NCBI RefSeq assembly: GCF_002211305.1
Contig: NZ_LOKW01000009.1
Location: 1 to 64,000 of the forward strand
Direction of reading: 5' to 3'
From: Rhizobium sp. R634
Lineage (GTDB): Bacteria > Pseudomonadota > Alphaproteobacteria > Rhizobiales > Rhizobiaceae
Length of the DNA stretch: 64,000 bases
Below are positions 45,247 to 54,550 of the stretch, one piece after another. Under the pieces are notes generated by a model. It was given only the letters and a program-made list of their open reading frames with translations. It was not told the DNA's origin and ran no database searches. The position numbers and the translations under genes were made by a program. Within the stretch, counting starts at the first letter, position 1, and every line of letters starts with the position of its first letter.

Positions 45247-47037
45247 ATGCTTATGAAATTGGATCGGCGCCGCCTGCGGGCGCTGCGTGTTTTCTTCGAC
45301 CCGGGGCGGCTGCGCGCGCTGACCCGCCGCAGCGAAGTCGGCCTGTCGCTGGCGGGTGCCGTCGTCGGCATCGCCTCCGGGCTTGCCGTCACCGGCATGA
45401 GCCTTGCTTCCAACGAGCTGCACCAGCTGATCTTCGGCATCGCCGACGAGGAAAGGCTGAGCTCGTCGCTGATCGACGACAAGCTGCTGCTGCTCACCGC
45501 TCCTGTCATGGGCGGCATCCTGCTCGGCCTGTTGCTCTTCATCCTGGCCAAACGGCGCAAGAAGCCGATGGTCGATCCGATCGAGGCCAATGCGCTGCAT
45601 GGCGGCCGCCTGTCGCTGACCGACAGCATCATCGTCGCCGTGCAGAACCTCATCTCCAACGGTTTCGGCGCCTCCGTCGGCCTGGAGGCCGGTTATACCC
45701 AGCTTGCCGCCGGCCTCGCCTCGAAATTCGGCCTGAAGCTGCAGCTTCGCCGCTCTGACCTGCGCATCCTCGTTGGCTGCGGCGCGGCCGGCGCCATCGC
45801 CGCCGCCTTCAACGCGCCGCTGACCGGCGCCTTCTATGCCTTCGAGCTGATCATCGGCACCTATACGATCGTGTCGCTGACCCCGGTCGTCGTCTCCGCC
45901 CTCGTATCGACCCTCGTGGCACGGCTGCTCGCGGAGGGCGATTTCACCATCGATATCGGCAGTTTCGGCTCGGTCGTCCCGGCCGACTATGTTCCGGCAC
46001 TGCTGCTCGGGGTCTTCTGCGCCGGCGTGGGCATCCTCCTCATGCAGGGCGTCGCCTTCATCGAGGAACTGGCCCGCAAGAGCTCGATCGCCCCGCCCTT
46101 CCGTCCCGCCCTCGGCGGCATCATCGTCGGGCTGCTGGCGATGATCTCGCCGCAGGTGCTTTCGGCTGGCCACGGCGCGCTGCATCTCAACCTCGCGCGC
46201 GAGGTGGCGATTCCCGCGCTGATCGGCCTTTTCCTCCTGAAATCCCTTGCCTCGGCGATCTCGATCGGCTCCGGCTTCAGGGGCGGCCTGTTCTTCGCCT
46301 CGCTGTTCATGGGCGCCCTGCTCGGCAAGCTCTTTGCCTATTGCGGTCCCTATTTCGCCGATGCGACGCTGACGCCGGTCATCTATGCCGTGGTCGGCAT
46401 GAGTTCGCTTGCCGTCGCCGTCATCGGCGGACCGCTGACGATGACGTTCCTGGCGCTCGAAATCACCGGCGACTTTCCGATCACGGCGCTGGTGCTTGCC
46501 GCCGTCATCACCTCCTCGCTCGTCGTGCGCTCGACCTTCGGTTACTCTTTCGCCACATGGCGTTTCCATCTGCGCGGTGAAAGCATCCGCAGCGCCCATG
46601 ATGTCGGCTGGATCCGCAATCTGACGGTCGACAAGCTGATGCGCTCCGACGTCAAGACAGCGAAAGCCGGCATCTCGCTGGAGGAATTCAAGCAGGCCTT
46701 TCCAATCGGCTCGACCCAGCGCGTCATCCTCGTCGAGGAGAGCGACAAATATGCGGGCCTCGTGCTGGTGCCGGAGATCTACGCCAATCCGACCGATGTC
46801 CAGGACGAAGGCACGACGCTTGCCGATTTCATCCGCTACCGCAACGATTTCCTGCAGCCGCAGATGAATGCCAGGCAGGCGGCGGCGATCTTCGACAAGA
46901 GCGAAAGCGAAGCGCTCGCCGTCGTCAACAATCTGATCGAGCGCAAGGTGGTCGGCCAGCTCAGCGAAAGCCACACGCTGCGCCGCTACAGCGAGGAACT
47001 CGACCGCCGCCGCCGCGAGGTGTCGGGTGAGATCTGA
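45247..47037 (+). CDS. ClC-family chloride channel/transporter with C-terminal CBS-like region
   Basis: About 596 aa with 10-12 hydrophobic segments. ClC signatures are seen in GFGASVGLEAGYTQ (with the gating-type Glu), AAGAIAAAFNAPLTGAFYAFE and GSGFRGGLFFASLFMGALLGKL. The last 130 residues (LTVDKLMRSDVKTAKAG and GLVLVPEIYANP) look like a CBS pair that may sense nucleotides. ATG at 45247 or 45253; no good ribosome site. Divergent from the cobalamin riboswitch operon. Confidence 0.88.
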   Translation: MLMKLDRRRLRALRVFFDPGRLRALTRRSEVGLSLAGAVVGIASGLAVTGMSLASNELHQLIFGIADEERLSSSLIDDKLLLLTAPVMGGILLGLLLFILAKRRKKPMVDPIEANALHGGRLSLTDSIIVAVQNLISNGFGASVGLEAGYTQLAAGLASKFGLKLQLRRSDLRILVGCGAAGAIAAAFNAPLTGAFYAFELIIGTYTIVSLTPVVVSALVSTLVARLLAEGDFTIDIGSFGSVVPADYVPALLLGVFCAGVGILLMQGVAFIEELARKSSIAPPFRPALGGIIVGLLAMISPQVLSAGHGALHLNLAREVAIPALIGLFLLKSLASAISIGSGFRGGLFFASLFMGALLGKLFAYCGPYFADATLTPVIYAVVGMSSLAVAVIGGPLTMTFLALEITGDFPITALVLAAVITSSLVVRSTFGYSFATWRFHLRGESIRSAHDVGWIRNLTVDKLMRSDVKTAKAGISLEEFKQAFPIGSTQRVILVEESDKYAGLVLVPEIYANPTDVQDEGTTLADFIRYRNDFLQPQMNARQAAAIFDKSESEALAVVNNLIERKVVGQLSESHTLRRYSEELDRRRREVSGEI

Positions 47038-47040
47038 TTT

Positions 47041-48210
47041 TTAGGACGCTTCGGCGAGCCTGAAGACCTCGGCCTTCTTCGAAACGCCGCGCAGATCGAA
47101 CGATCCGAGATATTCGCAGGGTACGGCGCAGGTCGTCGCAAAGCTCTCCGACATCAACAGATGCTGCTCGAGCATGCCGCACAGCTTTTCGAGCCGGGAA
47201 GCCTCGTTGACCGCCTTGCCGATCACCGTGAAATCGAGCCTGCCCTTGGCGCCGACATTGCCGTAGAAAACCTCGCCGAGATGCAGCACGACATCGACGC
47301 CGATATCGGGGCCGCCGATCAGCGTGCGCTCGCGATTGAGTTCCTCGTTCGCCTTCAGCAGGCTCCTGGCGGATGCCAGCGCGGCCAAGCAGGCCGTCTG
47401 CGGATCGTCCGCGTCGGTCGGAAAGATGGCCAGCACGCTGTCGCCCATGAATTTCAGGATCTCGCCGGAATTCTCCTCGACATGCCGGTCGATCAGCTCG
47501 AAGTGATCGTTCAGAAAGCCGACGATCTCCCCCGGCTGATAGACCTCGGTCAAGGCGGTGAAATTGCGAAGGTCGGCAAGCAGGATCGCAGCATTGATCG
47601 AGCCGCCCGTTCCTCTGCGGGTTTCACCCGCCAGAATTCGCGCGCTCGTCCTGGCGCCAGTATAGACGGCAAGGATATCGCTGGCGGTTTTCGAGGTCGC
47701 GACCCGGTAGGCAGCAAGCCCCAGCGCCGGGAAAAGTGCCTGGATGGCCGCCAGCTGTTCATCGGAAAATCCGTCCGGCGCGTCGCTGGTCAGCGAGAAG
47801 CCGAGCCCGCGCAGCGCAACTTCCTTCGGGAATTCGAAGATGCTGATCACGTGGTCCGTGCCCCCGTCGAGCGCGAATTCGTGCAGCTCGGTATAGTGCA
47901 GGCCCTCGCCCTTCGCCAGGTTCCACCGCCCCGTCTTCTCGCCGCGGTTCAGAAGGTAGAATATCGGCGTCTGCTCGAAGTTGCGTTCCGTCTCGCTGCC
48001 ATGTTCGGCGGTTTCGATGATCGTGACGCCGCCGCGCGAGAAATTGGCCGATACGCCGCGATACATCGGGTGCAGCGACGGCATCCTGATGCTCGCCCGC
48101 CAGATAGGAAATCCCGCCGCGATCAGCCGTTCACACAAGCCGGTGACGAGATCGCCGATATGCTCGCTGGTAATTCCCTGCTCTATAAGCCAATGAATAT
48201 GATCGTTAAT
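47041..48210 (-). CDS. Class III adenylate/guanylate cyclase, probable ATT start
   Basis: 389 aa from ATT 48210. The cyclase domain is near the C-terminus: ILLADLRNFTALTEVYQP with a metal-type Asp, KFMGDSVLAIFP with the second Asp, and IGKAVNEASRLEKLC. The N-terminal part (HWLIEQGITSEHIGDLVTGL onward) is the sensor region of rhizobial cyclases. The first standard start in frame, TTG 48138, would remove this region. GGAGG followed by 8 bases and ATT-AAC-GAT-CAT gives a well-placed but rare start; no ATG, GTG or TTG lies in frame nearby upstream. A mutated ATG is the other reading. Confidence 0.85.
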   Translation of the reverse strand: MNDHIHWLIEQGITSEHIGDLVTGLCERLIAAGFPIWRASIRMPSLHPMYRGVSANFSRGGVTIIETAEHGSETERNFEQTPIFYLLNRGEKTGRWNLAKGEGLHYTELHEFALDGGTDHVISIFEFPKEVALRGLGFSLTSDAPDGFSDEQLAAIQALFPALGLAAYRVATSKTASDILAVYTGARTSARILAGETRRGTGGSINAAILLADLRNFTALTEVYQPGEIVGFLNDHFELIDRHVEENSGEILKFMGDSVLAIFPTDADDPQTACLAALASARSLLKANEELNRERTLIGGPDIGVDVVLHLGEVFYGNVGAKGRLDFTVIGKAVNEASRLEKLCGMLEQHLLMSESFATTCAVPCEYLGSFDLRGVSKKAEVFRLAEAS

Positions 48211-48394
48211 TTTGGAAACCTCCGCGTGAGCCGGCGCGATCTTATGATTGAAAAATCGGGCAAATCGGCGACAATGCCGAACCGGCTGGCTTCATCTCGA
48301 TTGATAGCCGCGCCCTACCGATAATCCCAGCCGTGGACGATGGAAAGTCCTTTCGTCAGCAAGCCGGCGCCACAACGCCTGCGGGCATCACCGT

Positions 48395-49165
48395 TCACAT
48401 TCTGACGGTCATTCCGCCATCGACAGTCAGGACATGGCCGTTGACGAAGGAGGCGGCGGCGCTGGCGAGATAGAGCGCCGCGCCGGCGATTTCATCCGGG
48501 CGTCCCCAGCGCTGGACAGGGATGCGCTGGCGCACGAAGGGCATGAGTTCCTCGTTCTCAGCCATTGCCGCGTTCGTCTCAGTCGCGAACCAGCCGGGCG
48601 CAATCGCATTGCTGGTGATCCCATACGGGCCGAATTCGACCGCCATGCCGCGCATAAGGCCGGTGAGTCCCTGCTTGGCAGCGGGATAAACGCAATCGCC
48701 GGGCATCACGACATGACCGCTGATCGAAGTCACCGCGATCAGACGGCCGTAATTGCGCCGCTTCATCAGCACGGCGGCGTCGCGTGAAAGCGTCATCGCC
48801 GCGGCGAGATCCGTGCGCAGCAGCTCGATGATGGCATCGTCGTCGAATTCGGCGAGCGGCCGCCTGTCGCGGGCGCCGACATTGTTGATCAATATATCGA
48901 GACGGCCGTAGGTCTTTTCGATATCGGCCATCAATGCACGCTGGGCCTCGCGGTCGGCAACGTCGAACACGGCAGCCTCCGCCGTACCGCCTGCGGCGCG
49001 AATGGCCATCACGGCATCGTCCAGCGTTGAGGCGGTCCGTCCTGTAACGATCACATGCGCGCCGGCCTCGGCAAGGGCGCGCGCCATCTCGAAACCGAGA
49101 CCACGCCCGCCGCCGGTCACGAGCGCCACCTGATCCGCCAGGGAAAATCTATCGAATATGCTCAT
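48395..49165 (-). CDS. SDR family oxidoreductase (gluconate 5-dehydrogenase-like)
   Basis: 256 aa. NAD(P)-binding TGGGRGLGFEMA, NNVG, catalytic Ser in VTSISGHVV, YxxxK in YPAAKQG, and the PGWFATE and VDGGMT motifs. Closest in pattern to gluconate 5-dehydrogenase/3-oxoacyl reductase proteins. Single gene; the substrate is not known. Confidence 0.9.
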   Translation of the reverse strand: MSIFDRFSLADQVALVTGGGRGLGFEMARALAEAGAHVIVTGRTASTLDDAVMAIRAAGGTAEAAVFDVADREAQRALMADIEKTYGRLDILINNVGARDRRPLAEFDDDAIIELLRTDLAAAMTLSRDAAVLMKRRNYGRLIAVTSISGHVVMPGDCVYPAAKQGLTGLMRGMAVEFGPYGITSNAIAPGWFATETNAAMAENEELMPFVRQRIPVQRWGRPDEIAGAALYLASAAASFVNGHVLTVDGGMTVRM

Positions 49166-49280
49166 GATTCATCGCTCTCAACGGGGCCTGCCACGGCAAT
49201 TAATGGACTCAGTCAACTAATTTGGCAAGAGCGGAATGAAACGCTATCTGTGGGATGATAGAGGCCCGACTTGGTGCCTC

Positions 49281-49300
49281 TTCTCCCCTCGGGGAGAAGG
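49281..49300. repeat. Remnant hairpin of a palindromic repeat
   Basis: TTCTCCCCTCGGGGAGAA, like the outer arm tip of the 44331-44498 element, without the rest. It lies between cobQ and the SDR gene and may act as a terminator for cobQ. Confidence 0.6.
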
Positions 49301-49366
49301 GACAAGTGGCAGCGTCTTGCCCATTCTCACCCTACGAAGTCAGACGACTCGACCCACATTCCATCC

Positions 49367-50821
49367 CTACTCCAGCAACCCCGCAAGCCAGCGCGCATCG
49401 AGGTGACGTTCCAATTCCCCGGCGATCTCATCCAGCGCCCGCTCCACGCTCTCGCGGTAGTTCCTCCGCTCGCCCGACAGGCCGAAGCTTTCCAGCAGCC
49501 TGGCCCGGTAGGCATCGCTGCCGAAGAGCCCATGCAGGTAGCTTCCCATGATCCGGCCGTCCGCCGACACTGCTCCGTCGGGCGCGCCGTCGACGATCGC
49601 CGAAGGCCTGGTGCAATCCGGGCCGCGGGTAATGCCGAGATGGATCTGGTAGCCGGAAAGCGGCGCGTCATATTCGGTCGAGCGGGCCTGGCTGTTGCGC
49701 ACGGTCTTCTCGGGCGCCATCTCGGTCTCGACATCGAGAAGCCCGAGGCCCGGCGTCTCCAGCGTCCCGCCTTCGAGCCCAAGCGGATCGTGCACGGTGC
49801 GGCCGAGCATCTGGTAGCCGCCGCAAATGCCGATCACCCGGCCGCCGCGTCTCACATGCATGTCGAGATCGCGATCCCAGCCCGCGGCTCTGAAATCGGC
49901 AAGATCGGAAATCGTCGATTTCGAGCCGGGAAGAATGACGAGGCCGGCATCGGCTGGCAGCCGCTCGCCCGATCGCACGAAAACCAGCTCGACATCCGGC
50001 TCGGCGCGCAACGGATCGAGATCGTCGAAATTGGCGATACGCGGCAGCACCGGCACCGCGATCTTCAAGGCACCCGCCCCGCCCTTTGCCAGACGTTCGA
50101 GCACGACCGAATCCTCGGCCGGCAGACGCGCGGCACCTGCCAGCCACGGCACGACGCCGAAGCACGGCCAGCCGGTGAAGCCTTCGATGGCGCGGATGCC
50201 GTCATCGAAGAGCGAAACGTCGCCGCGGAACTTGTTGATGATATAGCCCGCGATCATCGCCCGGTCGCCCGCCTTGAGGATCGCATGCGTGCCGACGAGC
50301 GACGCGATGACGCCGCCCCGGTCGATATCGCCGACCAGCACGACCGGCACATCAGCCCGTGTCGCAAAGCCCATATTGGCGATGTCGCCGGGCCTCAGAT
50401 TGATTTCGGCCGGCGATCCGGCGCCCTCGACGATGATGAGATCGGCGCCGTCGGCAACTTTTTCGAAGCTTGCAAGCACCGCGCCGAGCAGTTGAGGTTT
50501 CAACCGCTGATAGTCCCGCCCTTTTGCCTGTCCGAAGACCTTGCCCTGGACGATGATCTGGCTGCCGTTTTCCGATTGCGGCTTCAGCAGCACCGGGTTC
50601 ATGTGCACCGAGGACGGCGTGCGGGCAGCAAGCGATTGCAGCCACTGCGCCCGGCCGATCTCACCGCCGTCATCGGCGACCGCCGCATTGTTCGACATGT
50701 TCTGCGGCTTGAACGGCCGGACGATGCGCCCGCGATTGGCCGCCAGCCGGCAGAGGCCCGCGACCAGCACCGTCTTGCCGACATCCGAGCCGGTTCCCTG
50801 CAGCATGATCGCTCTTGCCAT
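49367..50821 (-). CDS. cobQ: Cobyric acid synthase CobQ
   Basis: 484 aa. N-terminal ATPase MLQGTGSDVGKTVLVAGLCR with NMSNNAAVADDGGEIGRAQ, and a C-terminal amidotransferase with Cys in VIGICGGYQMLG and His late in SYLHGLFGSD. It amidates positions b, d, e and g of adenosylcobyrinic acid a,c-diamide. Alone, about 2.3 kb beyond the cyclase and SDR genes from the other cob genes. Confidence 0.95.
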   Translation of the reverse strand: MARAIMLQGTGSDVGKTVLVAGLCRLAANRGRIVRPFKPQNMSNNAAVADDGGEIGRAQWLQSLAARTPSSVHMNPVLLKPQSENGSQIIVQGKVFGQAKGRDYQRLKPQLLGAVLASFEKVADGADLIIVEGAGSPAEINLRPGDIANMGFATRADVPVVLVGDIDRGGVIASLVGTHAILKAGDRAMIAGYIINKFRGDVSLFDDGIRAIEGFTGWPCFGVVPWLAGAARLPAEDSVVLERLAKGGAGALKIAVPVLPRIANFDDLDPLRAEPDVELVFVRSGERLPADAGLVILPGSKSTISDLADFRAAGWDRDLDMHVRRGGRVIGICGGYQMLGRTVHDPLGLEGGTLETPGLGLLDVETEMAPEKTVRNSQARSTEYDAPLSGYQIHLGITRGPDCTRPSAIVDGAPDGAVSADGRIMGSYLHGLFGSDAYRARLLESFGLSGERRNYRESVERALDEIAGELERHLDARWLAGLLE

Positions 50822-51468
50822 GGCGGCCGCCTTTCGTTGAGGCGAGGCCTACAATGGGCGCCAATCCCGGGTCAAGACTTGCAGGGGCTGGGAATGCTTG
50901 GCCTAAAAACGCGAAAACCGCGCATGGCCTTGGCTCTGCGCGGTTTGCCGAAAACTCTGGCGTCTTCACCCTCTACGCGGCGAAGCTCGCTTTCTCCGGT
51001 ACGCACTACCTGAACCAGAGAAGCAGCAGTTGTTCCGGCTGCGACCTCACTGATAGCGGCACATTCTTACCGGAGAGTTATTGAAGGCTTACGCAAATGT
51101 TAATTTTGACCTTTTTCGGCATTTCCGTCGATTTTTCTGGCGAAGCCCCCTCGCCGGTGGCGAGCCCCATCCGTGTCTCCATTTTCGGGCTATTGACATA
51201 AATTCTTCGAATTCAATCATTTAGTGGCGCAACCATGAGCAGAAGACGGTTGATTTCTGCGGGCGAACGCGTAGGCTTGGCCAAAATGCGCCATTGTTGA
51301 ACATGACCTGCGACCCGCCGCGAAGCCGCAAGGATGAACGGCGTCCGTGAACAGGAAGGCCTGCTGAGCCATCGCCCGGCAGGCCTCCTCCCTTTCGGGC
51401 GCCGCAAAGCTTTGCTGACGATTTTTACAAGGCGGCGCGTCCGAGCAACGAAGATTCGGGGAATGACG
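50822..51468. promoter_or_regulatory. 647-bp gap before the betaine-type binding protein
   Basis: No convincing gene. It contains a hairpin CTCGCC-GGT-GGCGAG (51150-51164), a possible promoter with TTGACA at 51193-51198, and a strong hairpin AGGCCTGC...GCAGGCCT (51357-51364 with 51379-51386) in what would be the leader of the next gene. The leader would be about 250 bases long, so regulation at RNA level is possible. Confidence 0.4.
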
Positions 51469-52464
51469 ATGAAGACGCTTCTGATTTCGGCCGTCTTTGC
51501 CGCGGCTTTTTCCATTACCGCGCCGGCGGCCGCCGCCGACTGCGGCCAGATGACGATCGCCGAGATGAAATGGGCCTCGGCCGGCATTGCGGCAAACTTC
51601 GACAAGATCATCCTGGAAAAGGGCTATGGCTGTTCCGTCACCATCGTCGATGGCGACACGCTGCCGACCTTCGCCTCGATGAACGAGAAAGGCACGCCCG
51701 ACATCGCTTCGGAATATTGGATCAATTCCGTCAGGGCCCTGCTCGATCAGGCTGTCAAAACCGGCCGGCTGGTGCAGGGCGCCGAGATCCTTGCCGATGG
51801 CGCCGTCGAGGGCTGGTTCATTCCGAAATTCATCGCCGACGCCAATCCCGACATTCGCTCGGTCGAGGATGCGCTGAAGCATCCCGAGCTTTTTCCCGGC
51901 GAAGAGGATCCATCCAAGGGCGCAATCTACAATTGCCCGGCCGACTGGAGCTGCCACATATCGACCACCAACCTTTTCCGGGCGCTTGCCGCGGACAAGA
52001 AGGGCTTCGAGCTCGTCGAGACCGGCAGTCCCGAACGGCTCGACGCATCGATCGCCCGCGCCTTCGAGAACAAGGTCGGCTGGCTCGGCTATTATTGGGC
52101 GCCGACTGCCGTCCTCGGCAAATACGACATGACGCGCCTGAGCTTCGGCGTCGGCCATGACAAGAGCGAATGGGACGGCTGCACTGCCGTTGCCGGCTGC
52201 ACCAGGCCGCAGCTCAATTCCTACCCGGTCTCGCGTGCATTCACGCTGATGACCAGATCCTTCGCCAGCCGCGCCGGGCCTGTTACCGCCTATCTCAAAA
52301 TCCGCAAATGGGACAATGCGACGATCAACCAGGTGCTCGCCTGGCAGGACGAAAACCGCGAAAGCAACGAGAATGCCGCGATCCACTTCCTGCGCAATTA
52401 CGAGAGCCTTTGGACGAAATGGGTGCCGGCCGATGTAGCCGAGAAGGTCAAGGCGAGCTTATAA
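51469..52464 (+). CDS. Glycine betaine/choline-type (OpuAC/ProX) periplasmic binding protein
   Basis: About 331 aa. Signal peptide KTLLISAVFAAAFSITAPAAA cut before DCGQM. The mature protein starts MTIAEMKWASAGIAANFDKIIL and has aromatic residues typical of a quaternary-amine cage: ASEYWINS, EGWFIPKF, GWLGYYWAPTAVLGKYD. GGGGA six bases upstream fixes the ATG at 51469. No permease or ATPase gene is adjacent, so it is an orphan or serves a transporter elsewhere. Confidence 0.85.
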   Translation: MKTLLISAVFAAAFSITAPAAAADCGQMTIAEMKWASAGIAANFDKIILEKGYGCSVTIVDGDTLPTFASMNEKGTPDIASEYWINSVRALLDQAVKTGRLVQGAEILADGAVEGWFIPKFIADANPDIRSVEDALKHPELFPGEEDPSKGAIYNCPADWSCHISTTNLFRALAADKKGFELVETGSPERLDASIARAFENKVGWLGYYWAPTAVLGKYDMTRLSFGVGHDKSEWDGCTAVAGCTRPQLNSYPVSRAFTLMTRSFASRAGPVTAYLKIRKWDNATINQVLAWQDENRESNENAAIHFLRNYESLWTKWVPADVAEKVKASL

Positions 52465-52498
52465 ACGCGGGAGACGATCAACGACCGGACGATTCGAG

Positions 52499-52846
52499 AT
52501 GACTGGCAACGTTCCCTTTCCCGACCGCGATACCGTTGCGGAAAAGCTCGCCGCGCTGTCGGAGCCCGACAAATCCTACCTGACGCTCCTCATGGAAAAT
52601 GCCGCCCAGGACGACAACCTGCTCGACGGCCTGCGCCGCCACCTCGATCTTGCCGCGGGATCGCGTTTCCTGAACTCGCTAAAACTCGAAAATCTTGGAT
52701 TGTGGCTGGGGACCCAGGCGCCGGACCGCCTGCAAATCCGGCTGATGGAAACGGCCCGCTCCAGCCAGCACCCGGCCTACCAGGCCTTCCGGACCGGCCT
52801 CAGCCGATCCGGCGGCCTCGAAAGAGCACATCCCCCGGCCACCTGA
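52499..52846 (+). CDS. Hypothetical protein
   Basis: 115 aa, unrecognised. Mostly helical and acidic in its first 80 residues (VAEKLAALSEPDKSYLTLLM), without a signal peptide or membrane segment. It begins 34 bp after the binding-protein gene on the same strand, so it is likely co-transcribed. Its last codons enter the first of three tandem hairpins, so the stop may have shifted in this strain. Confidence 0.6.
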   Translation: MTGNVPFPDRDTVAEKLAALSEPDKSYLTLLMENAAQDDNLLDGLRRHLDLAAGSRFLNSLKLENLGLWLGTQAPDRLQIRLMETARSSQHPAYQAFRTGLSRSGGLERAHPPAT

Positions 52847-52920
52847 TAAGGTGGTCCGGCCCCGGTCACTCGTTAGAGTGGTCCGGACCCCGGCCCGATC
52901 CCGGCCACTTGCCAGAGTGG
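52839..52920. repeat. Three successive small hairpins with a shared core
   Basis: CCACC-TGATAA-GGTGG (52839-52854), CACT-CGTTAG-AGTG (52867-52880) and CCACT-TGCCAG-AGTGG (52905-52920), each followed by TCCGG. Unlike the larger palindromic repeats elsewhere in the window. Confidence 0.75.
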
Positions 52921-52953
52921 TCCGGTTTCAGGCTCAGACCTAACGTCTACCGC

Positions 52954-53109
52954 TTACTTCTTCGCAGCGCGATCAACCGAGCGCCCGGCATCCTGCGTGG
53001 CGTTGACGGCGTTCGCCGTATCCTTTCCCACGCCGCGGATCGTGTTGCCGCAGGAGGAAAGAGCAAGAAGAACCATGAAGGCTGCGGCAATTTTGGCCGT
53101 TGTCGTCAT
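52954..53109 (-). CDS. Entericidin A/B-like small lipoprotein
   Basis: 51 aa. ATG at 53109, TAA at 52954-52956. The N-terminus TTTAKIAAAFMVLLALSSC ends in a lipobox with the lipidated Cys, followed by GNTIRGVGKDTANAVNATQD, the characteristic entericidin motif. Expected to be a small envelope lipoprotein. Related entericidins are stress-induced toxin/antidote-like peptides, but many rhizobial homologues have no known role. Confidence 0.9.
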   Translation of the reverse strand: MTTTAKIAAAFMVLLALSSCGNTIRGVGKDTANAVNATQDAGRSVDRAAKK

Positions 53110-53208
53110 TTCGAATATCCTTGTTTGAAATCAACCCCGAACGGCACTCATGCCATCCGCGCCGATAACGCACAAGCGAACAAAAGGTTCAGCCGCTGGA
53201 CGATATCC

Positions 53209-54108
53209 TCAGGCGGCGACCGCCTTGGCTCTTTCGGCAAAAGCATCGCGAATGCTGTCGGCCACCGTTTCGATCGGTCCCGACATCTGCGAGGCGGTCA
53301 GCAGCCGGATGTCGAAGGAGGCGAGTTCAGGCAGTCCTTCCTGCAGGCCGAGGATCGCCATGTCCTCGCTGACATAAGAAAGCGGCAGCGGCGCGATGGC
53401 CAGATCGGAGAGCACAGCGGCGCGCTGCGCCATCGTGTGGCCGCTGAGATAGGCGACGCGATAAGGCCGCTTGTTGCGCTCGAGCTGGGCGAGCGCCTCC
53501 TGCCGCCAGATGCAGCCATCCTCCCAGATCGAGATCGGCAGGGGATCGCGCCGGTGGGCCGAACCGCACCTTGCGCCGGCCCAGACCAGCCGCTCGCGGA
53601 ACACCACCTCACCGCCGGTCGGGAACGGCCGGGTCGCGCAGTTGATCAGCGCGAGATCCAGCCGCTGCTCCTCCATGCGCTTCTTCAGGCCGACGCTCAT
53701 GTCGATGGTCACGTCGACCATGATGCCGGGATAGCTTTCGGCAAAACTCTTCAGGATTCTTGGCAGCAGCCGCTCGCCGATATCCTCGGGCGCGCCGAGC
53801 CTGACGACGCCGGTCAGCTCCGGCATGATGAAGCGCGACACCGCCTCGTTCGAAAGCGCCAATATGTTGCGCGCGTAGGAAAGCAGCATCTCGCCATGGC
53901 GCGTCAGCGTCACCGAGCGGGCGTCGCGCAAAAACAGCGTCGCGCCGAGCTGCTCCTCGAGCTTCTTGATCTGCATGGAGACCGCCGACGGCGTGCGGAA
54001 GACCGCTTCGGCGGCAGTGGAAAAATTGCCCGTTTCGGCGATGGCGACGAAGGTGCGCAGCACATCGTTGTCAAGCAAAGGAATGGGACGGCGAAAGGGT
54101 AGGCTCAT
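53209..54108 (-). CDS. LysR-family transcriptional regulator
   Basis: About 299 aa from ATG 54108. N-terminal winged HTH: LRTFVAIAETGNFSTAAEAVFRTPSAVSMQIKKLEEQLG. The C-terminal effector domain runs to the end. A longer frame to 54255 would cover the promoter and is rejected. It is divergent from a small gene at 54223, its most likely target. The spacer has AT-rich TTTTGTTTGATTGAATG. Confidence 0.9.
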   Translation of the reverse strand: MSLPFRRPIPLLDNDVLRTFVAIAETGNFSTAAEAVFRTPSAVSMQIKKLEEQLGATLFLRDARSVTLTRHGEMLLSYARNILALSNEAVSRFIMPELTGVVRLGAPEDIGERLLPRILKSFAESYPGIMVDVTIDMSVGLKKRMEEQRLDLALINCATRPFPTGGEVVFRERLVWAGARCGSAHRRDPLPISIWEDGCIWRQEALAQLERNKRPYRVAYLSGHTMAQRAAVLSDLAIAPLPLSYVSEDMAILGLQEGLPELASFDIRLLTASQMSGPIETVADSIRDAFAERAKAVAA

Positions 54109-54222
54109 CGTCGCATCTTTCAATTTTTCTGATTTATAAAGCCATATCATTTTGTTTGATTGAATGTCAATCGGCCCCCATAGTTTGCGTATCGGCAACT
54201 GATGCAGCAAAGGAGACCGGAC

Positions 54223-54441
54223 ATGGCACAAACAAGCACATGGAATATCGTACAAGCCCTCTCCGCGTTCAAGTCACGCCGGCGCAGGGACGCGAACCAT
54301 GAACATGCGCTGCGGGAGTTGAAGCGATTCCCGTCGCACCTGATGGCGGATTGCCAGCGCGAAATCGAACTACCCCCTCTGAAGACGGTCATACGGCCGC
54401 GGCGGGCACTGAGGATAGTGGAATCGCCGAGCCGCGCCTAA
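54223..54441 (+). CDS. Small hypothetical protein divergent from LysR gene
   Basis: 72 aa, basic. AAAGGAGA precedes the ATG at 54223. Sequence WNIVQALSAFKSRRRRDANHEHALRELKRFPSHLMADC faintly recalls the Arg-rich DUF1127 pattern (helix, then an L-x-x-h-P-x-H-L motif) but is not a clear member. Possibly controlled by the divergent LysR protein. Confidence 0.6.
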   Translation: MAQTSTWNIVQALSAFKSRRRRDANHEHALRELKRFPSHLMADCQREIELPPLKTVIRPRRALRIVESPSRA

Positions 54442-54550
54442 GGCGCGGCTCGCCAATCGGCGACTCTTCGGCTTCCAAGACTGCGTATCGTGGCTCTAAG
54501 CGCTCGCCCGTTCGATCCAGTCTTGCGTGATCCCACTCCTCCCGCCCTGA

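Noticed and set aside
45241..46974. 577-aa minus-strand open frame
   Set aside because: Antisense to the ClC channel; composition is typical of a reverse-strand shadow, with no recognisable domain.
49271..51013. 580-aa plus-strand open frame
   Set aside because: Antisense to cobQ and low in complexity; the CobQ frame has all expected motifs.
50815..51084. 89-aa plus-strand frame after cobQ
   Set aside because: No ribosome site, no similarity, odd composition; treated as non-coding.
52839..52920. CRISPR-like repeats
   Set aside because: The three hairpins are too short, imperfect and irregularly spaced, and no cas genes are in the window.
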